Of a stretch of 64,000 bases of DNA, positions 46,901 to 57,639 are shown one piece after another. Origin of the DNA: Haliotis asinina (Eukaryota > Mollusca > Gastropoda > Lepetellida > Haliotidae); contig NC_090290.1 in assembly GCF_037392515.1 (NCBI RefSeq), positions 55,936,753 through 56,000,752 of the forward strand, given 5' to 3'. Numbering within the stretch: position 1 is the stretch's first letter; each line of letters begins with the position of its first letter. The notes under the pieces were generated by a model, which saw only the letters and a list, made by a program, of their open reading frames with translations, was not told the origin of the DNA and made no database searches. Made by a program: the position numbers and the translations under genes.

Positions 46901-47556
46901 TGTATATGGTTATTGTATACTTTATAGGTGTCAGATTTTAGTTTTACAGATAAAATATAACAAACCTTCTCAGTTAAATGTATCCGTGCACTTATGTAAT
47001 TAACAATAGCCACCGTGCTGGATCAGGCCAGGTTCTGACCCATGCGCTTTCACTCTGCACACGCTTCTTTTGTTCTTCTGTCTCAGTTTCTCTAGTCCGC
47101 TTCTCACATATTGTCTGCTAAGTTGTGCTTGGTACGCGCAGATGATGGGGAGATCGTAGTCGGTTTTCGTAGTCTGTGTGCGTCTTGTCTTGTCCGTGTC
47201 CAATCTCGATCTGTCAATTGTCACCTGTCAGATTTGAGGGGTAAGTTGATCACGTGCCTCGATCACACCCGGAAACATTCGAGTAGCACTGGATGGCCAA
47301 TGAGACCAAATGTACAAGTGCGGAGCACCGATCACTACATTCCTCCCTCTTTTCTGGACTAGCATACACTCTCTGGGACTGCGCATCCTGTCCGGATGGA
47401 AATGAGGGTCAAAACCTCTGGGCACTCCCGTCAGAGATGATGGTCTGTCTCGCTGTTGTACTGCTAGAGGTGGTGGAGGTATCGGCTTCTCTGACGGCAC
47501 TGTGTGTTGGATGACTGGTACAACCGGAGAGGGACAACTGGCTAGTGCAGGATGTT
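46901..47556. other. Sequence between two element remnants
   Basis: No supported gene. AT-rich from 46,860 to 47,010, then of mixed composition with short overlapping ORFs on both strands. It may be leader or terminal-repeat sequence of the neighbouring remnants, but I could not find a matching repeat. Confidence 0.4.
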
Positions 47557-48760
47557 TCAGAAATTCTTAAAGTGAATTCTGACCATCTCTGAAGTGAGTA
47601 ATGCGGCTAAAACCCTCCAATGAAGCAAACAAGCCGGGCTCTCCAAAGGCAGATTGATGATGTCCAAGGGAAGTGGCCAGTCTTTCAGCTGGCATAGCTG
47701 TGAGATGTGCTGGATACAACTTACCCAGAGAGGGATATTTGGAGGTACGAGGCTATTCCGTAGCACAAACTGGTGGAGTTCTATCCAGGTCGCCCCTGCT
47801 CCCAGAATTTGTCTGGCCAGGTCTTCAATGGCAACCATTATGTTTGACGCTGTCTCTGGTGATGCTGGTAGTGAATCCCATAAGCAGTGAGGGAGATGAG
47901 CTGTGTAAACATGACAGCGCAATGTCCGTGAGCGTATACCACAAAGCTTTACAGGACAAAGAGATCCCAAACCATGGGGGTGGCTACTCTGGTAACGTGT
48001 AGCTCCCTTATTGGCGACCATAACGTTGAGCCTATCGTTCTCTGTTCTTACGATCCTGGCTGGAGAAGATGCTGTAGTGTTGGGTTGTTCCCACTTTGGT
48101 GAGGGACGTTGAACCGGCCTTCTTGGAGAAGAACATCTTTCTCATGTCTGAAACTCTCTGTCTGGTGAATGGTGCTGTCCGATCTCTGAGGACTGATCTC
48201 CAAGGAGAAGAATGCCTTTCCCGTCGTGAGAGCCAACGTCGTGGCTAAATACGTTGGCTTTTGAACGATGAATTGTAGTAAACAATCGCCTGTCGAAGCG
48301 GAGATCGCTGGCTTGGCCTCCTGGATGATGGACCGGCTGGATGAGATTCATCCCTGCGGCTAACTGGGATATATATGACGGAGGATACTGGTCTCTGGTT
48401 AGGACTCGGGCGTCGCCATTTTCGGGGTGCTGAAGTTGAGGGTTTAGGACTCCGCTTCAAGGTTTTCTGGACAGCATTCATCCCTGGTGGAGAGTCTGTG
48501 CGTGTCTGGGACCAGTAACTCGAGGATCTGGAATCGTGTCCACTGTAACCAGGTGAAGAAGCAGCTGTAACTCCGCTTGACAGGGACTCCAAGCTCACAT
48601 CCCCAGCCCAGTATGACATGGATACATCACGGCTTCGTGCACCTCGTCTTTCATAGGAACGACCATGTCTTTGGAATACCATTTTCTGAAACACTAGCAA
48701 GATTTCACTTTAAGATAAATTGTCTCTTTCTGCTTGACAGCCAGGACAGAGATACTTATC
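47557..48760 (-). mobile_element. Probable mobile-element-derived ORF region (fossil, family unclear)
   Basis: Read right to left: a start MDKYLCPGC near 48,755, a Ser/Arg/Pro-rich stretch (SRRPSQRSPLRQ) to about 48,250, then near 47,930 a possible zinc-binding block (LRCHVYTAHLPHC) and a helical region ending near 47,560. The layout recalls gag-like proteins of molluscan retroelements, and similar elements flank it on both sides. It is broken. I cannot assign a family; a decayed host gene is possible. Confidence 0.4.
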
Positions 48761-49093
48761 CATAGTTTGGGCTATTTTCTTCACACTGGCCACAGCCTAT
48801 CATCAACTTCCCATCATCTGGCTTGTTACAGATGCAATAATTAAGTTGATTGCTGAAGAGCCAATCCAAGTTAAGATCCTCTTGAGCCCCTAAGGAACTC
48901 TTCGTTTTAGATAACCTTGTCTAGACTTCATACAGGGTGTTGGAAATCTGTTTAGTTATTAATCCATGTCCTTTTCAGTATGGAGACAACTTCTTTCACT
49001 TCCCCACAGTGGAGGCAGTGTTCAGTACATACACCAATTCCCCCTCTTTAAACTTTTGGGACAAAATCCTCAAATCATAATCCCTCTTCATTT

Positions 49094-50006
49094 TGTCACG
49101 GTTAAGAAGTTACCGTGACAAACGATGTAAGAAATCCCCCCGTGAACCAGCAAAACTGAACAAAGACAAGTCATAAACGTTCAAGTAATGTATTATTATG
49201 CAACGAGAGCAAGGGATACAAAGTCACAAGTCAATTTCACGATACAAATTTCAAATACAATATGAGTGAGACAAAATCTAAGGCAATGGGTCACAAAATA
49301 TAATATAGTAAACTCACCCAAGTCTTAGTGCGAGAGAGAATCAACTACGCAGAATGTGAACACAGCGATCAGTCTGACAGCGGTTAATGTAGTCAGTCGT
49401 TGATGATTGTTGTTGATGTAACTCCAGCAAATAGGAATGAGTGTCCCCCCGCAACACGGCAACCAGCCTTTTTATATATACTCAGTCATTTCCCGAAAGT
49501 TAGGGCACATACTAACATCGTCAACACTGTAGAATGCCCTCGATTAAGTCTTCCAGAAGTAAACACACAGAAAACTAGGAGCAGATAAATTCCGGAAAAC
49601 CAGAATCCTGAAAGTGTTGACCATCTATTAAAACGAAATGTGACCCATCATAATTATCATTCAAAACACTAAATGCTGTGACCCAATAATAATTATTACT
49701 GAATTAATAACAAAATATACTGAAAATACACACTCGTAACACTCTCCCCCTTGAGGAAAAGAAAGTTTCGCAGAAACTCTCTGTTACAATCATAGCAATA
49801 ATAACATAACAACATGACATATAATACGATGAGTAATATGAGAAACCTCTTGCAGAATTACTATGACAAAATACAGATACATACTTACATACAGAGTCAT
49901 CAAGTCATCATACGCTTATACCCTGGTAAGTCAATCAGTACAAACATTGTCCTTGCCTTTGATGTGTTTGATCACAAGACTGAACCCTTGCAAGGTCAAA
50001 CTCCAC
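49094..50006 (-). mobile_element. LTR plus 3' internal end of a Gypsy-type element (fossil)
   Basis: In minus orientation, an internal piece (about 50,006-49,742, matching 20.9-21.14 kb) with a polypurine tract is followed by an LTR at 49,741-49,094 (TGTTACGAG to CCGTGACA, 648 bp). It is the same family as 20.56-21.80 kb. It is broken and reduced to its 3' end. The two LTRs are clearly related but not identical, so the insertions are not recent. Confidence 0.8.
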
Positions 50007-50160
50007 CCTTGTGTCTGTGGCACCATGGGACACCTTTGTGTCTGGGGCACCTTGAAGCACTTTTGCGTTTGTGGCATCATGAACAACCTTTGTGTCTGTG
50101 GCACCAGGAACCACTCTTGAGCCTGGGGCAATATGAAAAACCTTTGGTTTGGGGCATTAA
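50000..50160. repeat. 27-bp dispersed repeat, about six units
   Basis: CTTTGTGTCTGGGGCACCTT and CTTTGTGTCTGTGGCACCAG units, directly joined to the end of the LTR fossil. Same family as at 13.9, 32.4, 36.35 and 41.55 kb. Confidence 0.8.
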
Positions 50161-51017
50161 GGGGACAGCGAGGAAGCGAACTGGCTACAGCGTTCGCTCG
50201 TCACTCAGTAGATCCGGGTTCATACTGTGGAGGATGTGATCGTTATCATAGTAAGACATAAAAATTATAAAACTTGAAGACAAACATAAATGTTTCACAG
50301 TTTTATTTGCAGAATACTGAAACAGGACCAAGGCGGTGTGGAAATGTTTCACCAGAGACTGGAAGCTGACAGCAAGAACATAGTTTTTGAAAGTTAAGCG
50401 ACTAAAGACCACATACATTCAAAGAATGTAAACTCAGTGAAACAATGAAATTCAGTTTGACGAACCAGCGACAAATATGTGTCCCTTGCGTTTTCTATAT
50501 CTTATGTTATATTTTCGCGAGTTTTCCCAAGAGAACAACTGACTTGCCTTTGCGTGGATTTCTGTCCGCCGGTTAGGAAGAGTACGTTCTCCTTTTCGCG
50601 AAATCCTGGCATAATAAGCATTTGACTCATGGAAAGGGGCTGGCGCTCTTTTTACAGGTTACATACTAAATACATGCACGTTCACTCACGATTTGCAGAC
50701 GAGGTCGCAACCGCTGGACAAGAGGACGTTGTTATGGACTACGGCGGGACACTTTTGTTCACAGGCTGCCTCGGTACCGTCGGATCCAACCAAATCAAAC
50801 AGTTTCTGCACAAGCGACTTCAGCTCAGCGCCATCGAACAGATGGTTGAACTCTGAAACACATGCAGAGTGAGTTAGTGAGTGACTGAATTTGGTTTGAA
50901 GGTCCGCTTTCAGTTAGTCTATTAAGGTCGCCTCAGCCTCGACAGATGTGGATCCGAATGGTTTTCACTCGGCTTCGGTCCTAAGGACCAACGCTTATTT
51001 CGAACGCTCTTCACAGC

Positions 51018-51112
51018 AACGATCGTGTCAGGTAGAACCAGGATTCGAACACACGATCTGTCTCTTGACAAGACGCAGCTCGAATTGTGCCTGACACGAC
51101 TTGGCCGTTCGT
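51018..51112 (-). mobile_element. tRNA-like inverted-repeat fragment
   Basis: ATCGTGTCAGGTAG (about 51,022-51,035) and TGCCTGACACGAC (51,088-51,100) form inverted arms around a region whose minus strand has a box B-like GTGTTCGAATCC (51,052-51,041). It is reminiscent of the fold-back tRNA-like element at 29.03 kb but different in sequence. It lies just outside the Tc1 insertion. Confidence 0.45.
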
Positions 51113-51149
51113 TCCTCCTCGACGATATTAATAGTTATTAATAATAATA

Positions 51150-52484
51150 TTATATACTCATGCCAATAATGGCTGTCAGCCCCCAGCAAAAAGTCGAAAA
51201 CTGTCGAGGAGGTGGTACAAAATGTTCCAATGTTTTCACATGTATGTAAGCTCTAACATTCACTCAAATACAACTTGCAAACCAAAAGCATGTTAAGCAC
51301 GTGTATTGTTTTAGACAACTATACCCATGCGTGCTTCAATACACATGAACCGCACTGGAAATGAACTATGCTGGTGTCAGACTATAAATCCCCTGCCTGT
51401 GCCTTTTGGTGTTGAAACTTTATGCCCCTGCAATGCCGAAGCCAACGTCCACTGACACACGGAATCAAATCATTGGAATGAGTCGAGTGGGTGCTGAACA
51501 TCGCATGAATCAGGGTGCAACTTAACGTAAGCAAAAGAACTGTTGAGAGAATATAGAAACTCCATCGAACAGAACAGACAGAAACTCCAAGGAAATCCAT
51601 AGGTCGCCCTCGGGAAAACCACGCAACGTGATGACCGTGTTCCCTTCCGTTTGGTACATCGCATCCCCCGTTTGTCTTCAACATCACTGAGGGACAGATG
51701 GGGTCACCTTATTAACGTCCGACCTAGCCGTCAAACTGTGAGCAACAGACTACTTGAAAGAGGCTACAGAGCTAGAAGACCTCTGCGTCGACCATTCCTG
51801 ACTGCAGAACACAAGCGGTTACGTGTTCTATGGGCCAGGAACAGCACAGGAACATCGGCGTCCCGTGACCTTTACGGACGAATCACGTTTCTCCATAAAC
51901 AGGATCGATGGACGCGTGCGAGTACGTTGACTTAAAGAAGAAAGGTTCAGGGATGACTGTGTTGAGGGTTTCAGTGGGGGTGAAGGTGGATCTGTACTTG
52001 TGTGGGGAAGCATTCACTATAATGGCAAAACTAAGTTAATGAGAGAATGTCAAACAGCGGACCTACCGACATGTCCTTCAACACACTTGCCTGCCACATG
52101 CTCGCCGTATTTACGTTTGACACGTTAGGAGTAACACGTTACTGACATTACACAAACGTTTTTGAATGATCAGACTCTCTTTCTATCAGTGCCTTGACGG
52201 TACATGTTTCATTTTGTAAAGTACACACTGCCTCAAACTGTTGACATTAAGTCTTGTCAATTATCATCTCTATACGTCTTCTTCATTTAACGTAAAAATG
52301 TCCTGCTAGAGGCACTTGATTGGTTTGTGTTGCATGGCCATGTATTTATGATGATGAGAAGTTAATGTGCTTATTAAATCTTTGCTTTTCTAATATTTTT
52401 TCTGTTTCTTTTTGCAAATTTTCCAGTCCTATTAATAAAATTCAAGGGGGTGACAACCTTTATTGGCATGAGTATGTGCTAATA
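51150..52484 (+). mobile_element. Tc1/mariner-type DNA transposon, decayed
   Basis: Terminal inverted repeats: ATACTCATGCCAATAATGGC (left, about 51,154) and its complement-match GCCAATAAAGGTTGTCACCC (right, ending near 52,476), with TA-rich flanks. The transposase runs left to right: GRPR motif near 51,600, second helix-turn-helix (SRQTVSNRLLERGYRARRPL) near 51,740, FTDESRFSINRIDGRVRVR near 51,880 with the first catalytic Asp, and VLVWGSIHYNGKT near 52,000. Frameshifts and stops split it, and the later DDE part is not recognisable, so it is inactive. It inserted into intron 1 of gene copy 8. Confidence 0.85.
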
Positions 52485-52749
52485 TAACAGCTGGTGATTA
52501 TAGCGAGTTTTATAAATCAATGAGTGACTTGGATGGGTGTGTGGGTGGGTCAGTCAGTCAGTCAGTCAGTCAGTGAGTATCAACAGATCGACCTTACGAT
52601 CGAGGAGGTTGCAGTATGCCAGGGGCAGGAGGACAAGGATGATGATGGCGCACTTCATGGCTGTCAGAGTCTGGAAGGTGAGGTGTCCATTTTACACAGT
52701 GTGAGGTAATATAATACACAAGTCGGACGAACTGAAGTACACTACTAAT

Positions 52750-53228
52750 ACACTGTTCACTACTACTACTACTACTACGACGACGACGACGACGACGACT
52801 ACTACTACTACTACTTCTGTTGCTGCTGCTACTACTACTACTGCAACTACTACTACTACTGTTGCTGCTACTGCTGCAGCTACAGCTACTATTACTACAA
52901 CTACTGCTCGGGTTACTACAGCTACTACTACTACTAACACTACTACTACTGCAACTGCTACTACTACCGTTGCTGCTACTGCTGCAGTTACAGCTACTAT
53001 TACTACAACTACTGCTGCTATTACTACTGCTGCTACTACTACTGCTGCTGCTATTACTACTGCTGCTACTACTACTACTGCTGCTATTACTACTGCTGCT
53101 ACTACTACTGTTGCTACTATTACTACTGCTGCTACTACTACTGCTGCTACTATTACTACTGCTGCTACTACTACTACTGCTGCTATTACTACTGCTACTA
53201 CTACTACTGCTGCTGCTACTACTATTTA
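52750..53228. repeat. ACT/CTG-type trinucleotide microsatellite
   Basis: Almost 480 bp of ACT repeats with ACG, GCT and GTT variants. It yields a spurious 142-codon poly-leucine frame on the plus strand and a poly-valine frame on the minus strand. It replaces the promoter region expected upstream of gene copy 8. Confidence 0.97.
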
Positions 53229-53371
53229 GTATCTATAGTAAATTCTAATTGATGTTAATACAGTGTATTATCAAAACTACAACTGAAACGTAGCACCACC
53301 TTTACTACTTCCACCTGGGAGAATGGAATGGGGGATTACAGTAGACCCATGCATTTGACGGGTAAAGTAAA

Positions 53372-53485
53372 TGAGTGAGCATTGTTTTACGCCGTCCAGC
53401 AATATCATGGCAGTGGACGCCATGTAATGTGTGCGACAGATGGTGGGTTTGGAGCGGAGTGACGTAGAAGACGGAATGCCCGAGT
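53372..53485 (-). mobile_element. SINE fragment
   Basis: GAGTGAGCATTGTTTTACGC, CGTCCAGCAATATCATGGC and TGGGTTTGGAGCGGAGTGAC match the body of the tRNA-derived SINE seen at 9.7 and 58.7 kb. The head is poorly preserved. Confidence 0.6.
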
Positions 53486-53499
53486 TGGGATTGGTTTTG

Positions 53500-55900
53500 G
53501 TCAAGAATTTACAGATACACGTGGTTGGATAACGGAGAAATTGCACTGACGGAGGAGGACAATCCTGTGGATATTTCCGTTCGTTGTAAACAGAGCATAG
53601 TTCTGCTATCATTTTTAGGCTCGTTACTAGCGTCACTCAAAACAATGTCAGGTTTGTGTCTACCCGATGGAGGTGTTTCTCTTGCCAAGGTGTTTTTTGT
53701 TGTTGTTTGTTTGGGTTTTTTTATAGTTGACATTTTCATTACGTGTTTTCCCTGTTACAGAAAAAGGCAATAGAGCCACGGTCGTTAGCAAGAAAACGTC
53801 GTTTGACAACACGATTTTTCCTAACAAAGCACAAAACAACAACACAAGACACCACTTCACATCCCTTCACCACTCACAAATCTCACATATTTTTACAGTC
53901 AATTTGTTTATGTTGTTCAAGTTTGGCTCATTCAGCCTGTATTTTTCCTTCCTTAGGGAACAAAAACAAAGAAAGTTATTTAATATTCACTTTAGTCATG
54001 TAACATCCACTTTCTATAAAATATATCTTGTTCACCTTTACTGAAGGATATAAGAAATATTCTTTTCAACAAAATACCTATCTTGAATGTCTAAAATGTT
54101 CACAACTAAGAGTAGTGTTTGGTCTGTTATATTTATATAGAAACAATTTAGCTAACAAAATATTAAATACCATGTGTTGCTAAGGTGTGTTCTGTGCGAT
54201 AGTAGCAGATGTCGGGGTCAACGTCCACCTGACACACCCCTGGTCACGTGACCAACATTAACCACGTAGCTGCGATCGACCCAGATAGTCCTGTGCAAAC
54301 TCACTCACGTGGCAGAAACACGACAGAAATGTAACTTTACAAAATGTGAAATTATTAATTTTATATCATCTAAAATGTTATTAATCTTATATATTTTCTG
54401 AATTTTTTTCAGAGATTGTTCGCAGAGTATCTGTAAACACTTTGTCAGCGGATATGAGTCATGGGGCATCAGGGGGTGAAGAGAGTTCAGGTGAATTCAG
54501 GTGAGTTCAGGTAGTCCTGATAATGTTCGAGAATATTTCGCTAGTATCAAGACGCGCATGCACGTGAATGTTTGGCTGCACGTACTAATCCGCATGTATC
54601 TGGTTTATCGTGCAAGCCCTCGGAGAGAACACGCCGAAACTCAGCTAGGATATTCCAGCACTAAGTCCGAAACCAACAGTCCGTGGTCCGTCCACTTTAA
54701 TGCCCGTCAGGCAAGGCAACAATAAACACTATGGTTTGAAGAATCACATCGATCTTTTGCTCCCTGGCTGATTCTCAGACGATCGCGGAGCTCGTTGTGA
54801 CAAATGTTATATTTGGGACTGTAACGAAAAAGTTCATATGCGTTGGAAGTTGCTTCCCTTCCGGCATGTATTCGTACCCATTCAGACACTAAATCGCCAG
54901 TACTTCCACAAAACAGAAGTGCGGTAAAAGGTAATCTAAACCATGACTTTTTTGTTCTCCTCTGAAGTACTTTAGCTTGACGGATCCAACCACCGAGAGT
55001 TGTGAATACACAATATCTCTCCGAAAATGTACAAATATTATTCCCAAGATTGTACTTTCATAGCAAAGCAAAATAATGCGTAACACATTTTGAAATTTAA
55101 GCAGTCAAACGGTAGATTACATACCATTTCTATGTGGAATCTAGTGTATCTTTGGGAATCTTGATGGTATGCACGTACTTTAGTATTTAGTCTAGAAAAC
55201 TCGGACAACTCTAGATAATGATCATGATGTGGCCCCACGATGTAACCAAACGTTCCCGAGTATTTTTGGGTAATATTGGATTATTTTGATGGATTTTAAT
55301 AAAAGATGACTGTATTTCTGAGACTGTTTTACATTTCAAACTTTAAATTTGATCACGTTTCATTTGCCCGAGCTTTTAGTGCAGCGATACTAAACGCTGC
55401 GCGGGGACGTCAGTGTTCATTGTTCATGACTACGGCGGTAACGATGTTTGAACACATATAGTTTCAGTGTCAACAATTGTGTTCTGTGTTTGTGAATTCA
55501 GTAACATAGTCTCACTGACAATCGTTGTGTGACAAACATGTATGCTGCGTCCTCGAGTACAGAAATATTAATTGATCTCATTTAACTTAAATGATTTAAC
55601 TCACGTCATAACTCCTAGTATTGACAAAATGGAGTTTAATTAAGATGTGCGGTCGTTGACGAGGCAACTTTACTGATGTATGGTAAACAGAGAATCAAAG
55701 ACAAGTTCGAAGTAGTTTCATACATACTAAATGTTCACATAGCCTAATCTGTATTTCACAAGCGTATGTTTAACAACGCCGTCAATCCTTTTGGTTGGGT
55801 CCATTGTTGAGAAATACGAAATACGAAAATGGGTGCTGTAAGTTTCAATACATCCAATCAGTCCTCGTTCGTAAACTTTCCTGAGTTACTGGCCTCAACC
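53500..55900. other. Intergenic DNA without supported genes
   Basis: Several ORFs of 60-105 codons overlap on both strands around 53.5-54.1 kb and 54.5-55.2 kb. None shows a domain, signal peptide with splice context, or repeat in the window. A small GGTGAATTCAGGTGAGTTCA repeat lies near 54,485-54,510. I see nothing else to annotate. Confidence 0.5.
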
Positions 55901-55907
55901 AACATTG

Positions 55908-56092
55908 TCGGTTGGTTGTTTAATGCCGCACTCAGCAATATTCCGGCCACACGGGTGTGATCTGTAAATAATCGAGTCTGGACTAGACAATCGAGTGATC
56001 AACAACATGAGCACCGAATTACGCACTTGGGACACGATGACATGTGCCAGCCAAGTCAGCGAGTCTGCCTACCCGATCCTGTGACATGAAAC
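55908..56092 (-). mobile_element. Abalone-type SINE
   Basis: TTTAATGCCGCACTCAGCAA, TCTGTAAATAATCGAGTCTG, ATCAACAACATGAGCACCGA and CAAGTCAGCGAGTCTG follow the 29.25 kb copy closely. It is truncated at the CCGATCC block. Confidence 0.85.
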
Positions 56093-56174
56093 GTTTGTGT
56101 TATTTTCTTCTTTACCAACTCAACATGTTTACATCGTGGACACGTATCGTGATGACCAATTCTTAACTACATGT

Positions 56175-56332
56175 GTATAAGTCATATCTGTGTCAAGCCG
56201 TATCACTCATGTCATATATGTGAAACTGTATTACACAATGTCATATGTATGTCTAGCCATGTGACACAATGTCATACATATGTCAACCCGTGTCTCACAA
56301 CGTCGTACATATGTCAAGCCGTTTCACACATA
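56175..56332. repeat. Degenerate 35-40-bp repeat, about four units
   Basis: Units of the type TCATATATGTGAAACTGTAT with ACACAATGTCATA linkers, next to the stop codon of the lectin-domain exon. The last unit (GTCAAGCCGTTTCACACATA) overlaps the end of that exon. Confidence 0.65.
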
Positions 56333-56962
56333 TGGGTTGAGTGATACGAAGGGTAACTGGCAAATGTATCCCCCAGTCTCGACAGGTTCTGCGTTCTTCC
56401 ACTTGTAACCCGAGGTCATCGCCATGACAATACGTGTCTTGCTTGCATCCGATACAGGCTGACCATCATCCCAGTCGTCATGGGTGATCTCTGATCCGTC
56501 TGACCACACCCACTGACTAGACAACGTTCCCCCGATAGCGAATCCTCCGATGGTATTGTATTCTGAAACGGATGGGCATAAGATATCATTTAGAAAGTTG
56601 AAAATAGTATTGCAAAGTGAGTGTGTGAGTGTTGGTGCGCGCTTTTGGCCGCACAAAGGCCTTTTGGGACCTAAATTGGTTGTAAAATAAACTGCAGCTA
56701 GCAATTATCTCACCGTAAACCTATACTAACAATTCCATTGAAATACATCACCAGTCTTTGACACAGGTATACGTACCTGACCTAGATGTTATCACATCCT
56801 TAATGTGACTGCTTTTCTGTGTTGTGTTTAGAATAACCAGCGAGCCTCCATCCGCTATACAATTTTGATTGGCCCTGTCCCAAGTTCTCGGGACAGTGTA
56901 AAACCGGTAACAGAGGTCTGCCTGCCGAGACAAGGTGTAGCCTGTGTCCGGGTGGCAATAGT
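56324..56962 (-). CDS. C-type lectin-like domain gene, two 3' exons
   Basis: Exon A is 56962-56777 (186 nt: acceptor TATTGCAG, donor GTACGT) and exon B is 56562-56324 (acceptor CCGTTTCAG, ends TAA or TAG after NPYV). Both introns are phase 1. Exon A gives DYCHPDTGYTL, LCYRFYTVPRTWDRANQNCI and ADGGSLVIL, the first half of the fold. Exon B gives FAIGG, SQWVWSDGSEITHDDWDDGQ and GGYICQLPF, the second half. The framework cysteines (QNC, YIC) and the extra N-terminal pair are present. The usual loop cysteine pair is missing, and QPV stands where carbohydrate binders have QPN/QPD or EPN, so calcium-dependent sugar binding is doubtful. No convincing 5' signal-peptide exon was found. Secreted defence or shell proteins use such domains; the role here is unknown. 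Confidence 0.75.
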
Positions 56963-57120
56963 CTGCAATATAACAACACAACCGGTAACAGAGGTCAGCC
57001 TGACCAGTCATGGTGTAGCCTCTGTCGGCGTGGCAATAGTCTGCAATATAACAACACAACCAGTAACAGAGGTCAGTCTGGCCAGACAAGGGTGGCATCT
57101 GATACAGATGTGGATTTTAG
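56950..57120 (-). repeat. 78-bp tandem duplication of a splice acceptor and exon start
   Basis: Upstream of lectin exon A the last part of the intron plus the first part of the exon (TGTTATATTGCAG, ACTATTGCCAC, GACCTCTGTTAC) is repeated at a 78-bp (26-codon) step. The first copy is exon A itself, a second has its acceptor at 57,041, and a third is partial, ending near 57,100. A fourth trace sits near 57,830-57,870. The step is a multiple of three and the text stays open, so using the second acceptor would add 26 residues in frame. Confidence 0.8.
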
Positions 57121-57311
57121 TACATACCACTCTTTACCTAAAACAGCAAGCATTAGATACATGAACAAAGGGAATTTCACTTTTAAACATGTGGAAAACA
57201 TACTTGCTAAGCTATTTACCTTATAATATCTCCAAAATGTCTAGTGGTAAACAGTCTTCGTAAAGCAAATGGCCATTTAAACTAATCTAAAACGGATACG
57301 GTACAAAGATT

Positions 57312-57604
57312 TTGTTCCACTGATTCATGTATGTGTTCGTTTTGTAATCAGGTACCTGAGAGTGTTACACATTTATTCCGTGATTGTACTCATTCACGCA
57401 CAGTGGAAAGTGTTAGCTGAAGGATACATTGATTTAACACCAGAAAATACTGTTTACATGTTACCAGATACAGTCAAACATGCACTTGTAAGTTGTAATT
57501 CATATACAATACGAAACAACACTTTGTGTACTTGCGCATATATAGCATCTGTGAAAAGAGAGTGGATATGTAATATGGACTTAGGCCCTTTGCCTACAAT
57601 GTAA
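57312..57604 (+). mobile_element. LINE 3' remnant (reverse-transcriptase finger and tail)
   Basis: The plus strand reads CSFCNQVPESVTHLFRDCTH, a C-x2-C...H-x4-C finger, then after a break YIDLTPENTVYMLP and a tail to a stop near 57,602. It is the same kind of relic as at 11.9 and 18.0 kb, but a different copy. It lies upstream of the lectin-domain exons on the opposite strand. Confidence 0.65.
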
Positions 57605-57639
57605 AGTGATCCTTGTAAACACCATCTATGTATTACGTA

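Larger units (their letters stand above)
50185..52658 (-). pseudogene. Four-cysteine family copy 8: stop lost, transposon in intron 1
   Basis: Exon 1 is 52658-52598 (MKCAIIILVLLPLAYCNLLD), exon 2 is 50852-50690 (all four cysteines kept, FNHLFDG and VVHNN as in copy 6), exon 3 begins at 50365. In exon 3 a 6-nt deletion removed the TAG; the text reads FQSLVKHFHTA and then on through 48 more residues to a TAG at 50185, 134 residues in all. The AATAAA (50307-50302, minus) now lies inside this extension, so normal 3' processing would give an mRNA without a stop. A Tc1-type transposon occupies intron 1. Upstream of exon 1 homology ends at a trinucleotide repeat near 52,740, and no TATA or UTR exon is seen. 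Splice sites are intact. Probably a dead gene. Confidence 0.75.

Noticed and set aside
52820-53248. 142-codon poly-leucine ORF
   Set aside because: It is the plus-strand reading of an ACT/CTG-type microsatellite.
57120-57170. Signal-peptide exon MYLMLAVLG with a GTAAAG donor for the lectin gene
   Set aside because: Phase fits, but eight residues are too few for a signal peptide and no upstream in-frame ATG exists.
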